The position numbers were made by a program, and so were the translations under genes. From the NCBI GenBank assembly GCA_021464525.1, contig JADRCO010000636.1, positions 1 to 29,195 on the forward strand: a stretch of DNA of 29,195 nucleotides, written 5' to 3'. Shown here one piece after another: positions 9,875-21,714 of this stretch (positions within the stretch are counted from its first letter, which is position 1; each line of letters opens with the position of its first letter). The stretch is from Rhizophagus sp. LPA8_4_AMF (lineage: Eukaryota; Glomeromycota; Glomeromycetes; Glomerales; Glomeraceae). Below the pieces are notes generated by a model. It was not told the origin of the DNA, searched no databases, and was given only the letters and a program-made list of their open reading frames with translations.

Positions 9875-10539
9875 TTACTGTACAATAATACTATTAGAAT
9901 CGTGTTCTTTCAAATTGAGAGATTGCGTTAAATAAAAAAAAAAATGACACAATACACATATTTATGCGACAAACTTTATACAAAATCGTTATTTAACCGG
10001 CATATGCGGAATATGTCCGGTAGTGATAATTCACAAATATCACAATTCTTCTACTGTACTACGACTACTACGTGCAAATAATTTCTATTATTTAGAATAG
10101 GACAGAAAATTTTTGATAGCGCTTTCTAGACATTCTTTTTTCATGAAATAGGAAATTAAAATGGTTGTTTTACCCATAATATTTTTATTCAGATACGGAT
10201 AATTTATACTCACTAATCATTTTTCATAAAACATGTAACAATTATCTTAATTTAAGAAATTGTTACTCTATTTTATTTTTTACTTGAAATTGATAAAATT
10301 TTCTTCAAAAGAATTAGAATTAGAAGAACAATGACTACATGGATACCATTATACCTTTCTTTTCCAAATTTACATTCTAGAATTGAATGAACCATACACT
10401 AATACACTATTTCTAATAGGAAATTTAATAATGTAGCCAAAAAGTAAAGGTCGGCATAAAATAGTTTCATTTATTAACGTCCCAAAGAATTCTTATAGCA
10501 CTATACTGACTAGATTACTTTGTACGTCAGATGTCGACT
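9875..10539. other. AT-rich stretch, no gene seen
   Basis: Nothing supportable on either strand. A short inverted pair, CCGGCATATGCGG/GGACATATTCCGC-like, lies around 9996-10020 near two GTCCGG-type words. It is too short to classify. Confidence 0.35.
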
Positions 10540-11040
10540 GACCAATAAGATGTAACGGCTAATTCAGTTTCACGTGATGATATATACCCTATACGTGAAC
10601 CGATTGACATCCAAGTCTTTCAGAAATATCTACGAAAAATTATATATATATGAAATTCTCAGAATTTTTACTCATACGTAATAAATCAACTCGACCATTT
10701 TAACTTTATGCTTAATAAAAATAACAATCTCTCGCAATCTTTGACATTTTTTCCGTGTCAATTATCCTGAAATAAAAGATTCCCACAATATGTCAATCAA
10801 TCTTCTACAACTGACCCCGTTTGACACATAGACTGTACTTGCGAAAAAGCTCAATCAGGTCTTCCAAAATGTGAAACATTAGTAACCAAATCACCAATTT
10901 GCATGCAACTAGAATAGTACTCTTTGGCTAAAATCGGGGTCGGATGCATTTTTCTATGAAACACCGAATGCTGTGATCACAAATGTCTTTACCTAAAAAT
11001 GTCAGATGAATTGTGCTACATGCTACGATGTTATGTTAAA
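10540..11040 (+). pseudogene. Possible decayed cysteine-rich secreted-protein gene
   Basis: Promoter-like words (GACCAATAAG near 10540, CACGTG near 10571, GATATATACCC near 10578) precede a short ATG frame beginning MKFSEFLLI at 10650. Further on, one single reading frame (10825-11041) reads HIDCTCEKAQSGLPKCETLV, then SPICMQLE, a stop, a short segment with another stop, and then TECCDHKCLYLKMSDELCYM ending RCYVK and a stop. About eleven cysteines fall within roughly 72 codons. Two in-frame stops and no visible AG acceptor between the segments argue against a live gene. Chance enrichment cannot be excluded. Confidence 0.22.
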
Positions 11041-11041
11041 T

Positions 11042-12874
11042 AATTCAACATACACAAAATTTCAAATCAAAGGAAGATGTAAATAAGTTTCTCGTTGATC
11101 ATATACCTAATAATATTTTTTGGTGCTTTTATAATTTATCAATAACCGAGATCATTCTCGATCGACACTTTACTAGTTGGAGATGGATCATATTTGCGCC
11201 ATCAGCATTATCCTTATTCATTTGTCTCATAACACTTAAAAACCTTGTATTTTATAATTTACATTAAGAATGACACATGAAAGTTTTCATCATTCACTTG
11301 GATTGGTGGTATAATACCACTTGTAATTTTATTAAATATTTAGAAATATGGCCTGGTTTCCAGAGAAGGTTTGAAAGTCTTGATGGTTTCATACTAGCGT
11401 TCGGTTCACTTCCAATTACAATAAAGTTTCTAATCGCTTATGAATTTACACAACCACAATTATTCAACTTTACTAGTTGGTTAGGCAAAAATTTTTTTTT
11501 TTCTATGTAAAATTTATTTGATTAGATAATCTCTTTTATTCTTTTAATTTTATATTGATCTATCTAAGAAAACTCTTTATTATAAAAGATTAATATAAAA
11601 TTTTTAACTCATGAAATTCATTATAAAAATAATAATTTATTTTCTCTGAATGTTTTCTTTATCAACCATTCACTTGATTTTTTTTAAAAAAAACATTGGG
11701 CCGTGTTGCTTCAGCCAAATTAAAATTATTTCGAAAAATATGAAAATATGTACGTTATCATAAAATTCTTTACATTAATCAGTTTTACGCTAAAGATCCA
11801 AATATATGATCGAATGCATATAAATAATATAAAAATACTTACAATAGAATTAAAATTCATAATTTTAAACAAAAGAAAAAAATCTTAGTCAAAAAATTTT
11901 ACGCAATACTAATGACAGAGCCAGTAACTGAATAAACAATTAATCATTAAATATATATATATATAAATAACTAAGTATAGTTATACATTGCGGCGGATTT
12001 CTGCTACGCCCTCGGGAATTAAAATTGACTTAAAGAAATATAAATTAAGCTTTTCCCCAAATAATGACGCGCCTTTAACACTGGAAAATTGGTTAGATAG
12101 TGGGAAAATTGGCCGTAATGTGATTACGTAAAATATTTTGTAATTGTTAACATTTTTAAATGAGAGTAATGAAATCATCATGGCGGTTATGAAATATCCC
12201 AAAATTTGTCCATCATGTCAAATTAAATAAATATTTGACAGTATTTTAGTCCCCAAATTTTTATTAGTCCCCAAATTTATATTATTTTGAGAACCAATTA
12301 ATTAAAGTCCAATAACCTGAAGGTCAAGAATACAGACATAATTATAATATCACTAAAAATATTTTATTTTTCCCTTTAAAATGAATGAAATACTCTTAAT
12401 TTATAATCACAATAAAATTTTAATTGCTTATTTAGTTTTAAGTCATTTTTCTTCAATAACCACCAACCGAATGAGAGAATATACGCGAATTTTTTCCTCC
12501 GATTGAGGGAAAGTAGAATCACGTGTAATTTGATATCAGACAATACTTTTTTATTGATTAAACCTTGCTTTGATTATTCAGATACTTCCTATTGTTTAAA
12601 TCATTTATACGGTTACTTTATTTTATTTGAATCAACAATACATTTTCTAAACTATTACCATACTTTACTACACATTAATACGAAGCTCACTAGATTCACT
12701 TTGCTCGCCGTTTGTATGTACTGTATCTGTATACATGATTTTATATATACGATATATTATACCTACAAGTAATTTTGTTGAACTTGATACGAGTAATTTG
12801 AATGGTACTAAATTAATTTGACTCGTTTTCAATTTATATAGAATCTAATGATCAAAATCAAATACATATATGCG
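11042..12874. other. Gene-poor AT-rich stretch
   Basis: ORFs at 11277-11510 (+), 11981-12202 (-) and 12503-12772 (+) are AT-driven frames without motifs. Near 11680-11750 a T-run/A-run is followed by GTTGCTTCAGCCAAATTAAA and ATTATTTCGAAAA. This resembles 14752-14830 (GCGTTTCAGCCAATTGGAAT and TATTTCCGGAAAA) and suggests two diverged copies of one repeat. Confidence 0.4.
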
Positions 12875-12924
12875 TTAATTTTTTATTAAAAAGTTTTTTA
12901 AAAAAATTTGTTGAACGCGTACCT

Positions 12925-13082
12925 GAATAACGAATTGGGGTAGATCTTTTATAAATGAACCAACAAGACAACTATATAATATTAAATCCTTAGATTTTTC
13001 ACTAAAAGGTGCATTAAATTTCCTAAGTCCAAATCCAAACAAATCTGAAGTAAGTAGATTTAACATTGCCATATCTGCACCT
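12925..13082 (-). pseudogene. Orphan exon of a fungal multi-pass membrane-protein family
   Basis: Minus-strand sequence bounded by an acceptor (TGTACAG, intron side just above 13082) and a donor (CAG|GTACGCG, exon end about 12925). It encodes ADMAMLNLLTSDLFGFGLRK, then FNAPFS, then a hydrophobic LILYSCLVGSFIKDLPQFVI segment. The layout of GAD..L..L.S...G, FSAPFS-like and FIKD-PQ-FIIQ resembles, from memory, a multi-copy Rhizophagus membrane-protein family of unknown function. I could not find the neighbouring exons on either side, so it looks like a remnant. A live gene with exons I failed to spot is possible. Confidence 0.42.
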
Positions 13083-13721
13083 GTACATAAATGTCCGGGA
13101 ATGCATGATACTCAATATAACTTTTCGTCGAGTGGATCAATATATATATATATAGAATTCGTGAGAACAGTTGATTATGCTTATTCCTAATGAATCTTTC
13201 CTGGGCATCTCGTTTGATGAACTGTTAGGGTGAGTACAAAGTTGTTACTTCGATATATTCCTACACAACTTTAATAACATTTGGGTGTTAATTCACATAT
13301 AAAGTCGTATTCGTTTTGTTCATTGTAACATTCTCTATCTCATATTCTATAATTCTCAGCAATTAATACATTATACATGAATTTGTATAGAACGTTTAAT
13401 CTATATATTTATTTACTGTATATCTTCCAAAAAAATATAATTCAGAAAAAAAAAGAAGTTTCTAATTATGAAATTAATATTAAAACTTTCCCTAGTGTTT
13501 GTTGATTAAAACACGCCAACGCCAATGAATTAACAGTTAAATGATTGTTCGTTTATATCGAGTTTTGAAAGTAACTTTGAAATATTTTGTGTTTGCCATA
13601 AACAGACTTTGCATATCTAAATTAAAATTCACGATATTTTAAACTATTTAAATTTGAAGTAAGCGAGGGGATGGACGATATTTAAAATAATCGAATATAA
13701 TCATCGTTGTACTGTATATCT
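13083..13721. other. AT-rich spacer, no gene seen
   Basis: No coding signal. The segment just below 13722 shares GATTATAT with the downstream flank of the paralog at 1439, suggesting a short conserved 3' flank. Confidence 0.4.
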
Positions 13722-14159
13722 TTAAAAGGGAGATCCATTAAAAAATTGATTTGTGAATGAATCATTTGTGATTTGTGATGGTATTCGTCTAATATGATTT
13801 AATATATATATGTTTGAAATCATAATTTCGCGTCTTAGTTGTCGTTGAATTCGATGTATACGAAAAATACGATTGTACTGAGGTACGTGAGATGATGAGT
13901 TGATCGTAGGGTAGGATTGAGCTGAAGTAGCAAATTGATTATCCATAGAAGAGGAGTTAGAGGACTCTTCGTAACCATTAGTCGCGTTAGATGCTTGATC
14001 TGAAATTTCACAAGAAATGTTTAAGTTATCGCATGGATCACTTGGATCACTTGGTGAAGTATTTTCCACTTGAGCTACGTTTATTAGCTGTAAATTATTG
14101 GTTTCATTATCAATAATTTCGGTAAAATTAGATTCATGAATATCTTTTAAATGGTTCAT
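13722..14159 (-). CDS. Small protein, unknown family, copy 3 (GSPF tail)
   Basis: A 145-codon intronless ORF from ATG AAC CAT to TCT CCC TTT TAA, the longest of the three family members. The N-terminal 90 residues are acidic to neutral and rich in Asn, Ser, Asp and Glu (SPSDPSDPCDNLN, ESSNSSSMDNQF), probably disordered. A basic segment follows (RIHRIQRQLRREI, about residues 100-112), then the conserved tail LNHIRRIPSQITNDSFTNQF and FNGSPF. It is the closer paralog of 1439-1762, sharing DQ.SN.T, NQF..S..SYPTIN, Q.QLRREI and NQFFNGSPF-like blocks. No signal peptide or membrane helix. Function unknown. Conservation in three copies is the main support. Confidence 0.6.
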   Translation of the reverse strand: MNHLKDIHESNFTEIIDNETNNLQLINVAQVENTSPSDPSDPCDNLNISCEISDQASNATNGYEESSNSSSMDNQFATSAQSYPTINSSSHVPQYNRIFRIHRIQRQLRREIMISNIYILNHIRRIPSQITNDSFTNQFFNGSPF

Positions 14160-14752
14160 CGTAATATGTAAATCAAAAACTTTTGAGAAAAGATAGGGAA
14201 AATATAAGACGCGTACTTATAAATTGCATATACTGTACGTATTTATTATTGTTTAAATCGAAACGAACACTTAATGAGTGGATTGTTTTTTGTTCTCCAA
14301 GTTAAAGTTAAATTATATAGAATCCGTGTCTTGTTTTTTTAGAAAAAAAAAAAAATAATTTGGAAAGTATAAAATAAATTTTCACCGTACTTTTTAAATC
14401 AAAAAAGTAGTAGAAATTTCGTTGTTAATTTATCGGAAAAAAGAAATTTTTTCATTGTTAAATATAAATTGTCTTAAAATCGGGTTTTAGAGGTTCAAAT
14501 TCGCTTATATATATATATACATTTTTTTTAAGTGTCCGACCCAATCAGAATATTATTTATTTTAAATCCATTTATTAAACAATATTAAAAAATTTTCGCC
14601 TTTCTATCGGTTAATTGATAAAAAAGAATTAATTCTACGTATGATTAGGTAAAAAAAAAAATTTTTTTTGTTTCTTCTAATATTGTTATACTAATTATTA
14701 TAAATAAATAAATAAATAAAATTTATTTATACATATACTACCTGCTACAATC

Positions 14753-14783
<31 letters not shown>

Positions 14784-16755
14784 GGCGTTCCTAGCGTTTC
14801 AGCCAATTGGAATTATTTCCGGAAAAGTACACATGATGAATTGGTTTACGCCAATAGCTACAAAGCCTACAATGGATTTATAGCTTTGAAAAATAAATCG
14901 TTCTTCATTTACGAACGCCAACACACAAAAAAAAGAAATTGATGATTTAATTTTCATTTAACCAAAATAAGCGGTTGATCGTACCTAAATATAAATATTT
15001 CCGAGAACAGGTCCTGCAGGTCCTGTGATCCAACATTTCAGTTTTAATATAAATGCTATTTTATTTTAACAATTAGTTATTTTCCTTTTTTATAATGAAA
15101 TGAAACACATTAAAGTTTGTGGCTAGCGAAGACTCATTGATCAATTACCTATCTAGTTAAATTATCTTTCTTCAACTGAACGAATTTTCTAAAAAATTCT
15201 AGGAATATTTACCAAACGATCAGGTGTGATCAGCATGTTGCTTTATTGATACAAAAATCCGTTCTGGATTTAGTTTAAACGACAAAGTTTGGTTTTGGAT
15301 TCTCTTTCATTTACAAACCAAGAACACGCTCTTAAATAATAAACTTCTAATTATGCTTTACAATTGGAAAGAGTGCTTTCTACGCGTAGTCAAAATATAA
15401 ACTCAGAGATGAGAATAATAAAAGAAATTTCAGAAAACGACAATCAAGAAATTTAATCTTAAACTCTTAAGTTACAGTATCCGTATCAGCCAATCCAACA
15501 TGTATTTCTATAAGTTTGATATCCTTTTGGAACCTTAACTCGATGATCGATCAGTATATAAAAGAAGAAATATTGGAACAGGTGAATTACCTTATTTCAT
15601 GCTTACTTTCATAATAAAATTCTACCTAGTACCTTCTCATATCAACCTCCGGTTTGGGATATTTCTCAAGAAAAATTAATTGTATACCCATGAAAAAATG
15701 GAATTATCAAAGATCAAAAGTCGCACGTGAACCTTTAGGCTTCAGGAATATCCAAGATCAAACGGTTCTAAAAAAACAAATATATGGTATTTCGTGGTAT
15801 ATATGGTATATACTAATTCCAAGGTCAGCTAATTATCGAGGATCAATATACAAAAGAAGTTTGGAGCATTGAAATTAGAATCTGTTAGTATGATAAGGTT
15901 CGGATGTTATCGTCCAGCAATCCAGCAATATTTGTGGGTCAAGTAAAATACTCAAATTTAGAGATCTTACTACTCATAGATGCAGAGGCAATGAAATCGG
16001 TTTACATATTTCGTCAAACTTATTTTTAAGGGAAGATTACAATCGCACTATTCAGAAATCGGCTCTACGATTTTTTCTATTGAAACAACTTCTATTGCAA
16101 AACTCAAAATTATCCAAGTAATCCAACGAATTACCTTTGTTAAAGAGTACTACATGCAAATCTCATGGTATGAATTCCTTAGTGTGAGGATTTTTTGTGC
16201 AGTGTCTCTTGTTGCCAAAGGTTTAACATCGTTTATACAAGGTCGGTTATAATAAGTGGAGTTCATTCCTCTTCTATAACATCAGTATTTCTTTAGAAAA
16301 TTGGGCGATAGCACTACAATGTATATTGGGATTTATTAATTAGAATAACCTTTCTAATACGTCTAATGGAAAAAATTTACGTGAGCGCATATATGAATGA
16401 TAGAGGAATTGACGCATCTCATCAAGGACGCATTTATGGCGTGATTATTAGACAAAAAAAAGAAAATAGATAAGAAATTTTATAGTTTTTCTGTCGTAGA
16501 CAATGCTAGCTGTTTATCAACGACTTTATTAATGGGAATTAAACTTATGCTAGAATAGAATCAAGTTTCGAAAATATATGAAACCTATTGTAGCATTGCT
16601 CTACAGTAGCATGTGATTATAATTGTTCATTAATTTACAAATGTACCTTGTAAACATTTATCAAATACCACATTACTTTGTTTCCCTTTCTCCTATTTTA
16701 ATAAAGATTCAGTAACGACCGTAATCAAGTAAATATATCAACAATAGATCTTATA
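14160..16755. other. Long gene-poor stretch with a diverged repeat copy
   Basis: No supported gene. At 14752-14783 a T-run runs into an A-run, followed by GGCGTTCCTAGCGTTTCAGCC. GAACGCC recurs inverted near 14921-14927, which may mark a small decayed inverted-repeat element (about 14783-14929). The ORF 15654-15872 has no motif and is probably chance. Confidence 0.4.
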
Positions 16756-17121
16756 ATGGATCAGGAAGTGCACATTGCTAACATAAACTGTGATGAGTAC
16801 GATAATCATTTCTTGCCGAAGTTATTAGGTAAGCAATTTTATTTGATAAGTGAATCGAGGTTCATGATCAGTATAGCATAACTGGATTTTACCGTCATAT
16901 GGTATCATAGTAGAATTGGTACATGCAGAGCTTTGAGAGATCTAGCACGCACATACCTACATATGTGGAGCGGATAAAGAAAGAAAATAATAAAATTATT
17001 ATTATTCAACATAATTATTGATCTTTATTTTCCTTTAATATATCAATCTCCAGCTTTAAATTCTGCAATCACATCACTTGGAAAAGCTCAAAGAATTAAA
17101 ATTTTAGACGAAGACAATTAA
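16756..17121 (+). CDS. Possible two-exon mini-gene, unknown
   Basis: Exon 1 (16756-16828) starts ATG and reads MDQEVHIANINCDEYDNHFL then PKLL, ending at a good donor (G|GTAAGC). Exon 2 (17054-17121) follows a plausible acceptor (TCTCCAG|CT) and reads ALNSAITSLGKAQRIKILDE then DN and a stop. The phases agree and give a 46-residue product. The composition is protein-like on both sides, but the product is short and unrecognised. It may be the start of a longer decayed gene. Confidence 0.3.
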
Positions 17122-17731
17122 GATAAAGATTTTCCTTCAAAAAAAAAAATAATAATACTACACGAGAGTGCACCTCTTCCTCAATAATATAGTAGATATC
17201 TAAAGAAGAAAACGAAAAATGCTAATGAAAGGAAATCCATGATGAAGAACCACGATACTAACAAGCTCGCGCTAGTAAATACATCCCCAAACCTCCACCA
17301 TTGGTTAGAAGTAATATTTCATCCGATATATTATTAAAATAAGTAGCATGCTCCAATTGCCCTATCATGCATAATATACAAAATTAAATAAAGTTTGAGA
17401 TGTAATTCATAATACACGATAACGTTTACCTAAAAACCTATGTTTTTCAACTTCTCTATTTAATATTACAATGATTTTCAGAAATTGTTTAAATTTAATC
17501 ATATAAATCTTTTTGATCAATTCAATAGTAGCTTTTATTTTTTTCTGAATTTTAATATGGAAAATGGAAACAAAGAGGGGTGCAAATCACGAATTTCTTT
17601 TTTTCTCTCTTCCCATAATATTTGGTCGAAGTATAAAACTACACCAAATTCCAATTCTTTTACAACCGAAAAAATTGGAAATCGGATGACTTTTTTTTCA
17701 CAATAAATGACACGCGTGATGATTAAATTTA
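17122..17731. other. Spacer downstream of decayed gene
   Basis: No coding evidence. The ORF 17485-17706 (+) is F/N/S-rich random frame. Confidence 0.4.
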
Positions 17732-18715
17732 CTATTGCGGAATTTTTTCGGGTGTTACTGAGCTAGTTATCTTCTCTACTCCTACTGCGCTAAAAAGTGT
17801 CCTTATTTTTCTGGCTCTAAGAAGTTTTTGGCGCAGGTTTACATCTGTAATTTTGGAAGAAGTTGTTTGACTTCATTATATACTATCCCCATTGCTTTTT
17901 TCTTACCGACTTTCTTATCAGCAGATACCTCATCTATTCTCTTGTCATATTTTTCCGCGAAATAGTACCAGCATAAAATAGCATTTTGATCTGATCGAAT
18001 GGCCTCTCGAAACATATGAACTATGCATTGTGCAAAAACTAAAGATGGTCAAGGTCCATTGATCCAGTATTCCTACGAAATATGTTTGATACTTCATCAT
18101 TGTTAATAGTTGTTGAAAGCTGTTGTATTAACTCTTGTTCTACAATAAGAGTTTTCTCGAGAGGAGTAATAAGTTCATCATTTTGTTCAGATTCAGTTCT
18201 TCCGAAACAACCCTCTTCCAGATGAGTAATTTTTTGCTGATCGTCAAGAATTGGAATGTTTTTTACAGAAGAAATATTCTGGGAAATCGTGGGTGCCTCT
18301 TGGTCCTTTGGATTCTCTGCTGTCTCGTGTTGAAGCTTTTCCTTCCGCTTTCTATGTCCTTATCCCATCATTAACACTTTTCTTTTGCACCAAGTCTAGA
18401 AATTCATCGGTCTTTCTATCCTCTTCGCAAAGTGAAGGGCTGGCAGTTACAGTTGCTTCTGATAACGCTTCTGGTTCCACATTTTCTCCGAAAGGCATAT
18501 GCTTCTTGAGCTGGACTGCTACAGATTCTGGTACATTGAAAGCTTCCTCAAAAGGTGAATCATTCTGTGTCTAGAATCTTGGCAACTCTAGCCTTAAGCT
18601 TATCATTCTCAATATCACGCCTAGCATTCTCGGCAACAGTATCCGTCCTACTCTTCTCCAACTCCTCAATCCATCTCTCTCGCTTCGCTTTCTCTTTCTC
18701 TTCCTCTTATTCGTC
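17732..18715 (-). pseudogene. Decayed multi-copy glomeromycotan coiled-coil protein
   Basis: Read on the minus strand, the segments fall in family order but in shifting frames. First is a charged coiled coil (EKAKRERWIEELEKSRTDTV, then ENDKLKARVAKI). Next is an acidic linker ending KTDEFLDLVQKKSVNDGIR, then a stop and frame change, then KRKEKLQHETAENPKDQEAP and a long Ser/Gln/Asn-rich linker. After another stop comes a helical domain (FREAIRSDQNAILCWYYFAE, KYDKRIDE, KKKAMGIVYNEVKQLLPK), and after a further frame change DVNLRQKLLRARKIRTLF to a stop at 17732. At least three frame breaks make it a pseudogene. From memory this coiled-coil plus CWYYxxxxxKR helical layout is a very multi-copy family in Rhizophagus; its function is unknown to me. 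Confidence 0.7.
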
Positions 18716-18811
18716 TGTTTGATACTCTGAGCAACGCCTACGGGAACTTTATGCTGGCTGTCTTCCGTTAACTTAACTAACCCATATAAACTAAGTATTT
18801 TCTTTTATTAG

Positions 18812-21218
18812 TGGAACGTGCTCTCTTTCGAATCCGTCTCGGGACGGTTCATCAGCCGACGACTAAAGAAAGTCCACAGTACCTACGTGAACAACTGGTA
18901 ATGGCAGAGGAAAAGCTGCACATCCTGAAAATTAATTTTAAAATCAATTAATGCAATTCCACGTGACATTAGTGATCACAACACTTAATTATATAATACG
19001 TGACAGGGTTTTTTTACCAAATATCTAAGTATTCTAAACCAATTTTTATAAATAATGAATGACAACTATAAACCGCAAGTTAAGCTGATGGATAAGATCG
19101 AACCATACTTCTTTTCAAGATAATTCCTTCTCTGACTGGAATAAATGGAGTTTGGTATTTCTTAGAGTATGCGGACGAGAGAAAAACTTTGTCATTTAGT
19201 GACAAAAGAGAACCACATCGAAGGTTTGGGAACTCCATAAGTGCAATTTTAAAGTCAGACGCGCCAGCGCGACTATGAAAGAAGCGATCAAGGATCTTAA
19301 GAATGAGGTGCGTGTGAGATATTGTATACTGTTGAGTTTATTCTCAAGCTTTTTAATACGATCCTTCGTTAGATGTATTCGGTCAGTGTCGTTTTGTTCT
19401 GGAAGAAAGTTAAAACGGATGAGAAAATTGCTGTTGCAGAGGCTGAATATCAGCGCAAACAAGCATTTCTTGAATTAAAGAATAGGTTTGAAAATGTACG
19501 CACATTTATTTGTACTATGCTTCTTAATACCGATATACTGACTTGAGATCTAGTATTTTAGAAGGGTAATTGAGAGTCGCGAAAGAGAAGTGGAGAAGGA
19601 TGTGAATGTAATTATAATCGCTGATATGGTGGTTTGATTAAATCAAGAATTTTCATAATTTGTTTTTTGTCTGATTTTTCAAAATTTTAGAAGGCACTGT
19701 CGGTGTTGGATGCTCCCACCACAACAACACCATCTGATAATGCTTCCACAGCACCACTACCTCGTTATACTCCCACAACACCACCTCGTAATGCACCACC
19801 ACCAGCATCACAGAATATTCTTAAACGTTCTTTTGATATTTATGAACAAGGATTGGGCTTCATGGAACTTCGACATCACAATAAGTAATGTAAACATAGA
19901 GTGTGTACTTACGAGCTTGCATGAAAGATGTCAGAAGACGAAACCGAAACTTAAAACGTCACTCAAATATGGCATAATTGACCTTAATGACGGCATCATT
20001 TCAGAAGCTTTTGGGCAATCAGTGATATCGCATTTTGAAGCAAAGATGCAAGAATATAAACCAAAGAAAGCTTTATCCGTAGAAGTTATGAGAATCTTGA
20101 AAACATTTAATGTTGTAAGTAATTGAAGAATAATTTACGAAGAAGATTAGATATTAATTATAGTCACTTTTTTTTTAGACATCTTTGGAGACCTTGGAAA
20201 GGCACTTGACGAAGTCAAAATTGATTATAATAATTTGGATCATGATATTATCTACTTGCGTCGTCTTTTCGAAAAATTGTAAGTATGTGGTTATGAAAAT
20301 CAAAAAAGCAACCTTTTCTAATAATGATTTTGTGCATAGTTTATTGTTATTTCAAGATAAATCAACAATAAACCTCGATAACAGAGACCTACCGGAAGGC
20401 TGGTATAACAGCCACATCGTAGCACCAATCTTCGATGAATGCCTCGAGTCAATGGATGAATGTATTCTCCGGCGGTATTTGTCAAGAATTTGTGTTGTGT
20501 TTATGCTAATGTTATATTAATAAACATGTCCATTGTTTTGCTTAATAGAGGTGAAGTGAAAAGCTTTGTGCAAAAGCTTCTTGATAAAAAAATCAAGAAA
20601 AAAGAAGAAATAATGACGGGATTTTATCTTTTAGCAGACAATTTGAGTTTATATACGTAGAGACGGCAACAACTTCTGTACTTTCGAAATCAGAAAAAGA
20701 TTTATCGAAGCTACACGATGCTATTATCCTTATGTTTAAGCATATGGTATCTATGTTACCGGAAAAATTATTACACAAGATTTCATCCTTGCCGATTCTT
20801 TGCGTGCAATTTAGTGGTAAGTTAGTTTAGTTTTATTAATCATAGTAATCGTAGCAATTTGCTAATTACAATTCCATTTATTTAATGCGGATTTTATTTT
20901 GTTAATGTCATAGGAGCAAGCGTTGAAGTATATTTAGCAATCTGGTTAGCAAATATGCGACCGGTAGTTTTTTCAATTATGGACTACATTTCCGAAAATG
21001 ACAAAGGTTGCCGCCAAAATGCTGTCATTGCGGGTAATTATCTTTTTATTATATCTATGAAGCATCGGTATATTCTTCTAACAGTTGACCTCTATTTGTA
21101 GCCTTTCATTCAAGATCTACATAAAAGATACCAAACATTGTTAACGAAAGAGGCTGACTATTATATGGAAGATGACAACACCTGGATATCGCCAATAAGG
21201 ATGAAGGCTCGTCATTAA
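18812..21218 (+). pseudogene. Broken multi-exon gene of a fungal repetitive family
   Basis: Coding-like blocks in order are:
- a helical, charged N-terminus (SPQYLREQLVMAEEKLHILK, from 18812);
- 19275-19307 (MKEAIKDLKNE), 19406-19485 and 19562-19607, joined by good splice sites in matching phase;
- 19691 onward, a Pro/Thr-rich linker, then ILKRSFDIYEQ;
- after a frame change, WNFDITISNVNIECVL to 20114;
- 20179-20278 (GDLGKALDEVKIDYNNLDHD);
- 20340-20474 (DNRDLPEGWYNSHIVAPIFD);
- from 20549 a Lys-rich block, then in another frame FEFIYVETATTSVL to 20816;
- from 20914 a hydrophobic EVYLAIWLANMRPVVF block;
- 21102-21218, ending in a stop.
Three or four junctions do not keep frame. I cannot assign a function. 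The RGE / FIYVE / Q-x-SG order resembles multi-copy Rhizophagus proteins that I suspect carry a nuclease-like fold. Confidence 0.55.
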
Positions 21219-21714
21219 GTAGTTGCTTGAATATTCAGCTGGGTTTTTAGAATTATTACACTGAGTATTTATGAAAAAAACATGAAAGTATTATGTAGAC
21301 GTTTTTTACTCTACTGTACACAAACTATACACTCCAATAATGCTTGTATCTTAATATAATTGTAAAGCCTAATATGATTCCAGATCTATACTTACAACTT
21401 AAATTACGTAATAAAATTTATCCGCATGAATGATGGACAACTGAGCTTGTCCAGGGCACAGCCTAAGAATGACCCCCAATCAAAGATTCAGAATGTGTCA
21501 CTTTAGGAATTAGAAGCAATATGCTTTTTTCAGTTCATTTTCTATTTAAGTAAACCACTACTGATGAAACTCCAATATCAATTTTTCTTATGTGATTAAA
21601 GTAATATAATAGACAAAATTGAACTAATAAAGTGCTAGTAAATTGCTATATATTAACCTATAACATTATCGAATATTGTAATATTAATCTCATGGATATA
21701 TATATCATTGGTTG
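21219..21714. other. Spacer, no gene seen
   Basis: AT-rich, with no supported coding region. It separates the end of the broken plus-strand gene from the stop of the minus-strand ORF at 21715. Confidence 0.4.

Noticed and set aside
18135..18574. Plus-strand ORFs rich in Ser and Leu
   Set aside because: They are antisense shadows of the decayed minus-strand coiled-coil gene (17732-18715).
19710..19860. His/Pro-rich N-terminus of the 138-residue plus-strand ORF
   Set aside because: It is the out-of-frame reading of the Pro/Thr linker that follows the upstream exons in phase. Only the part after about 19860 looks coding in that frame.
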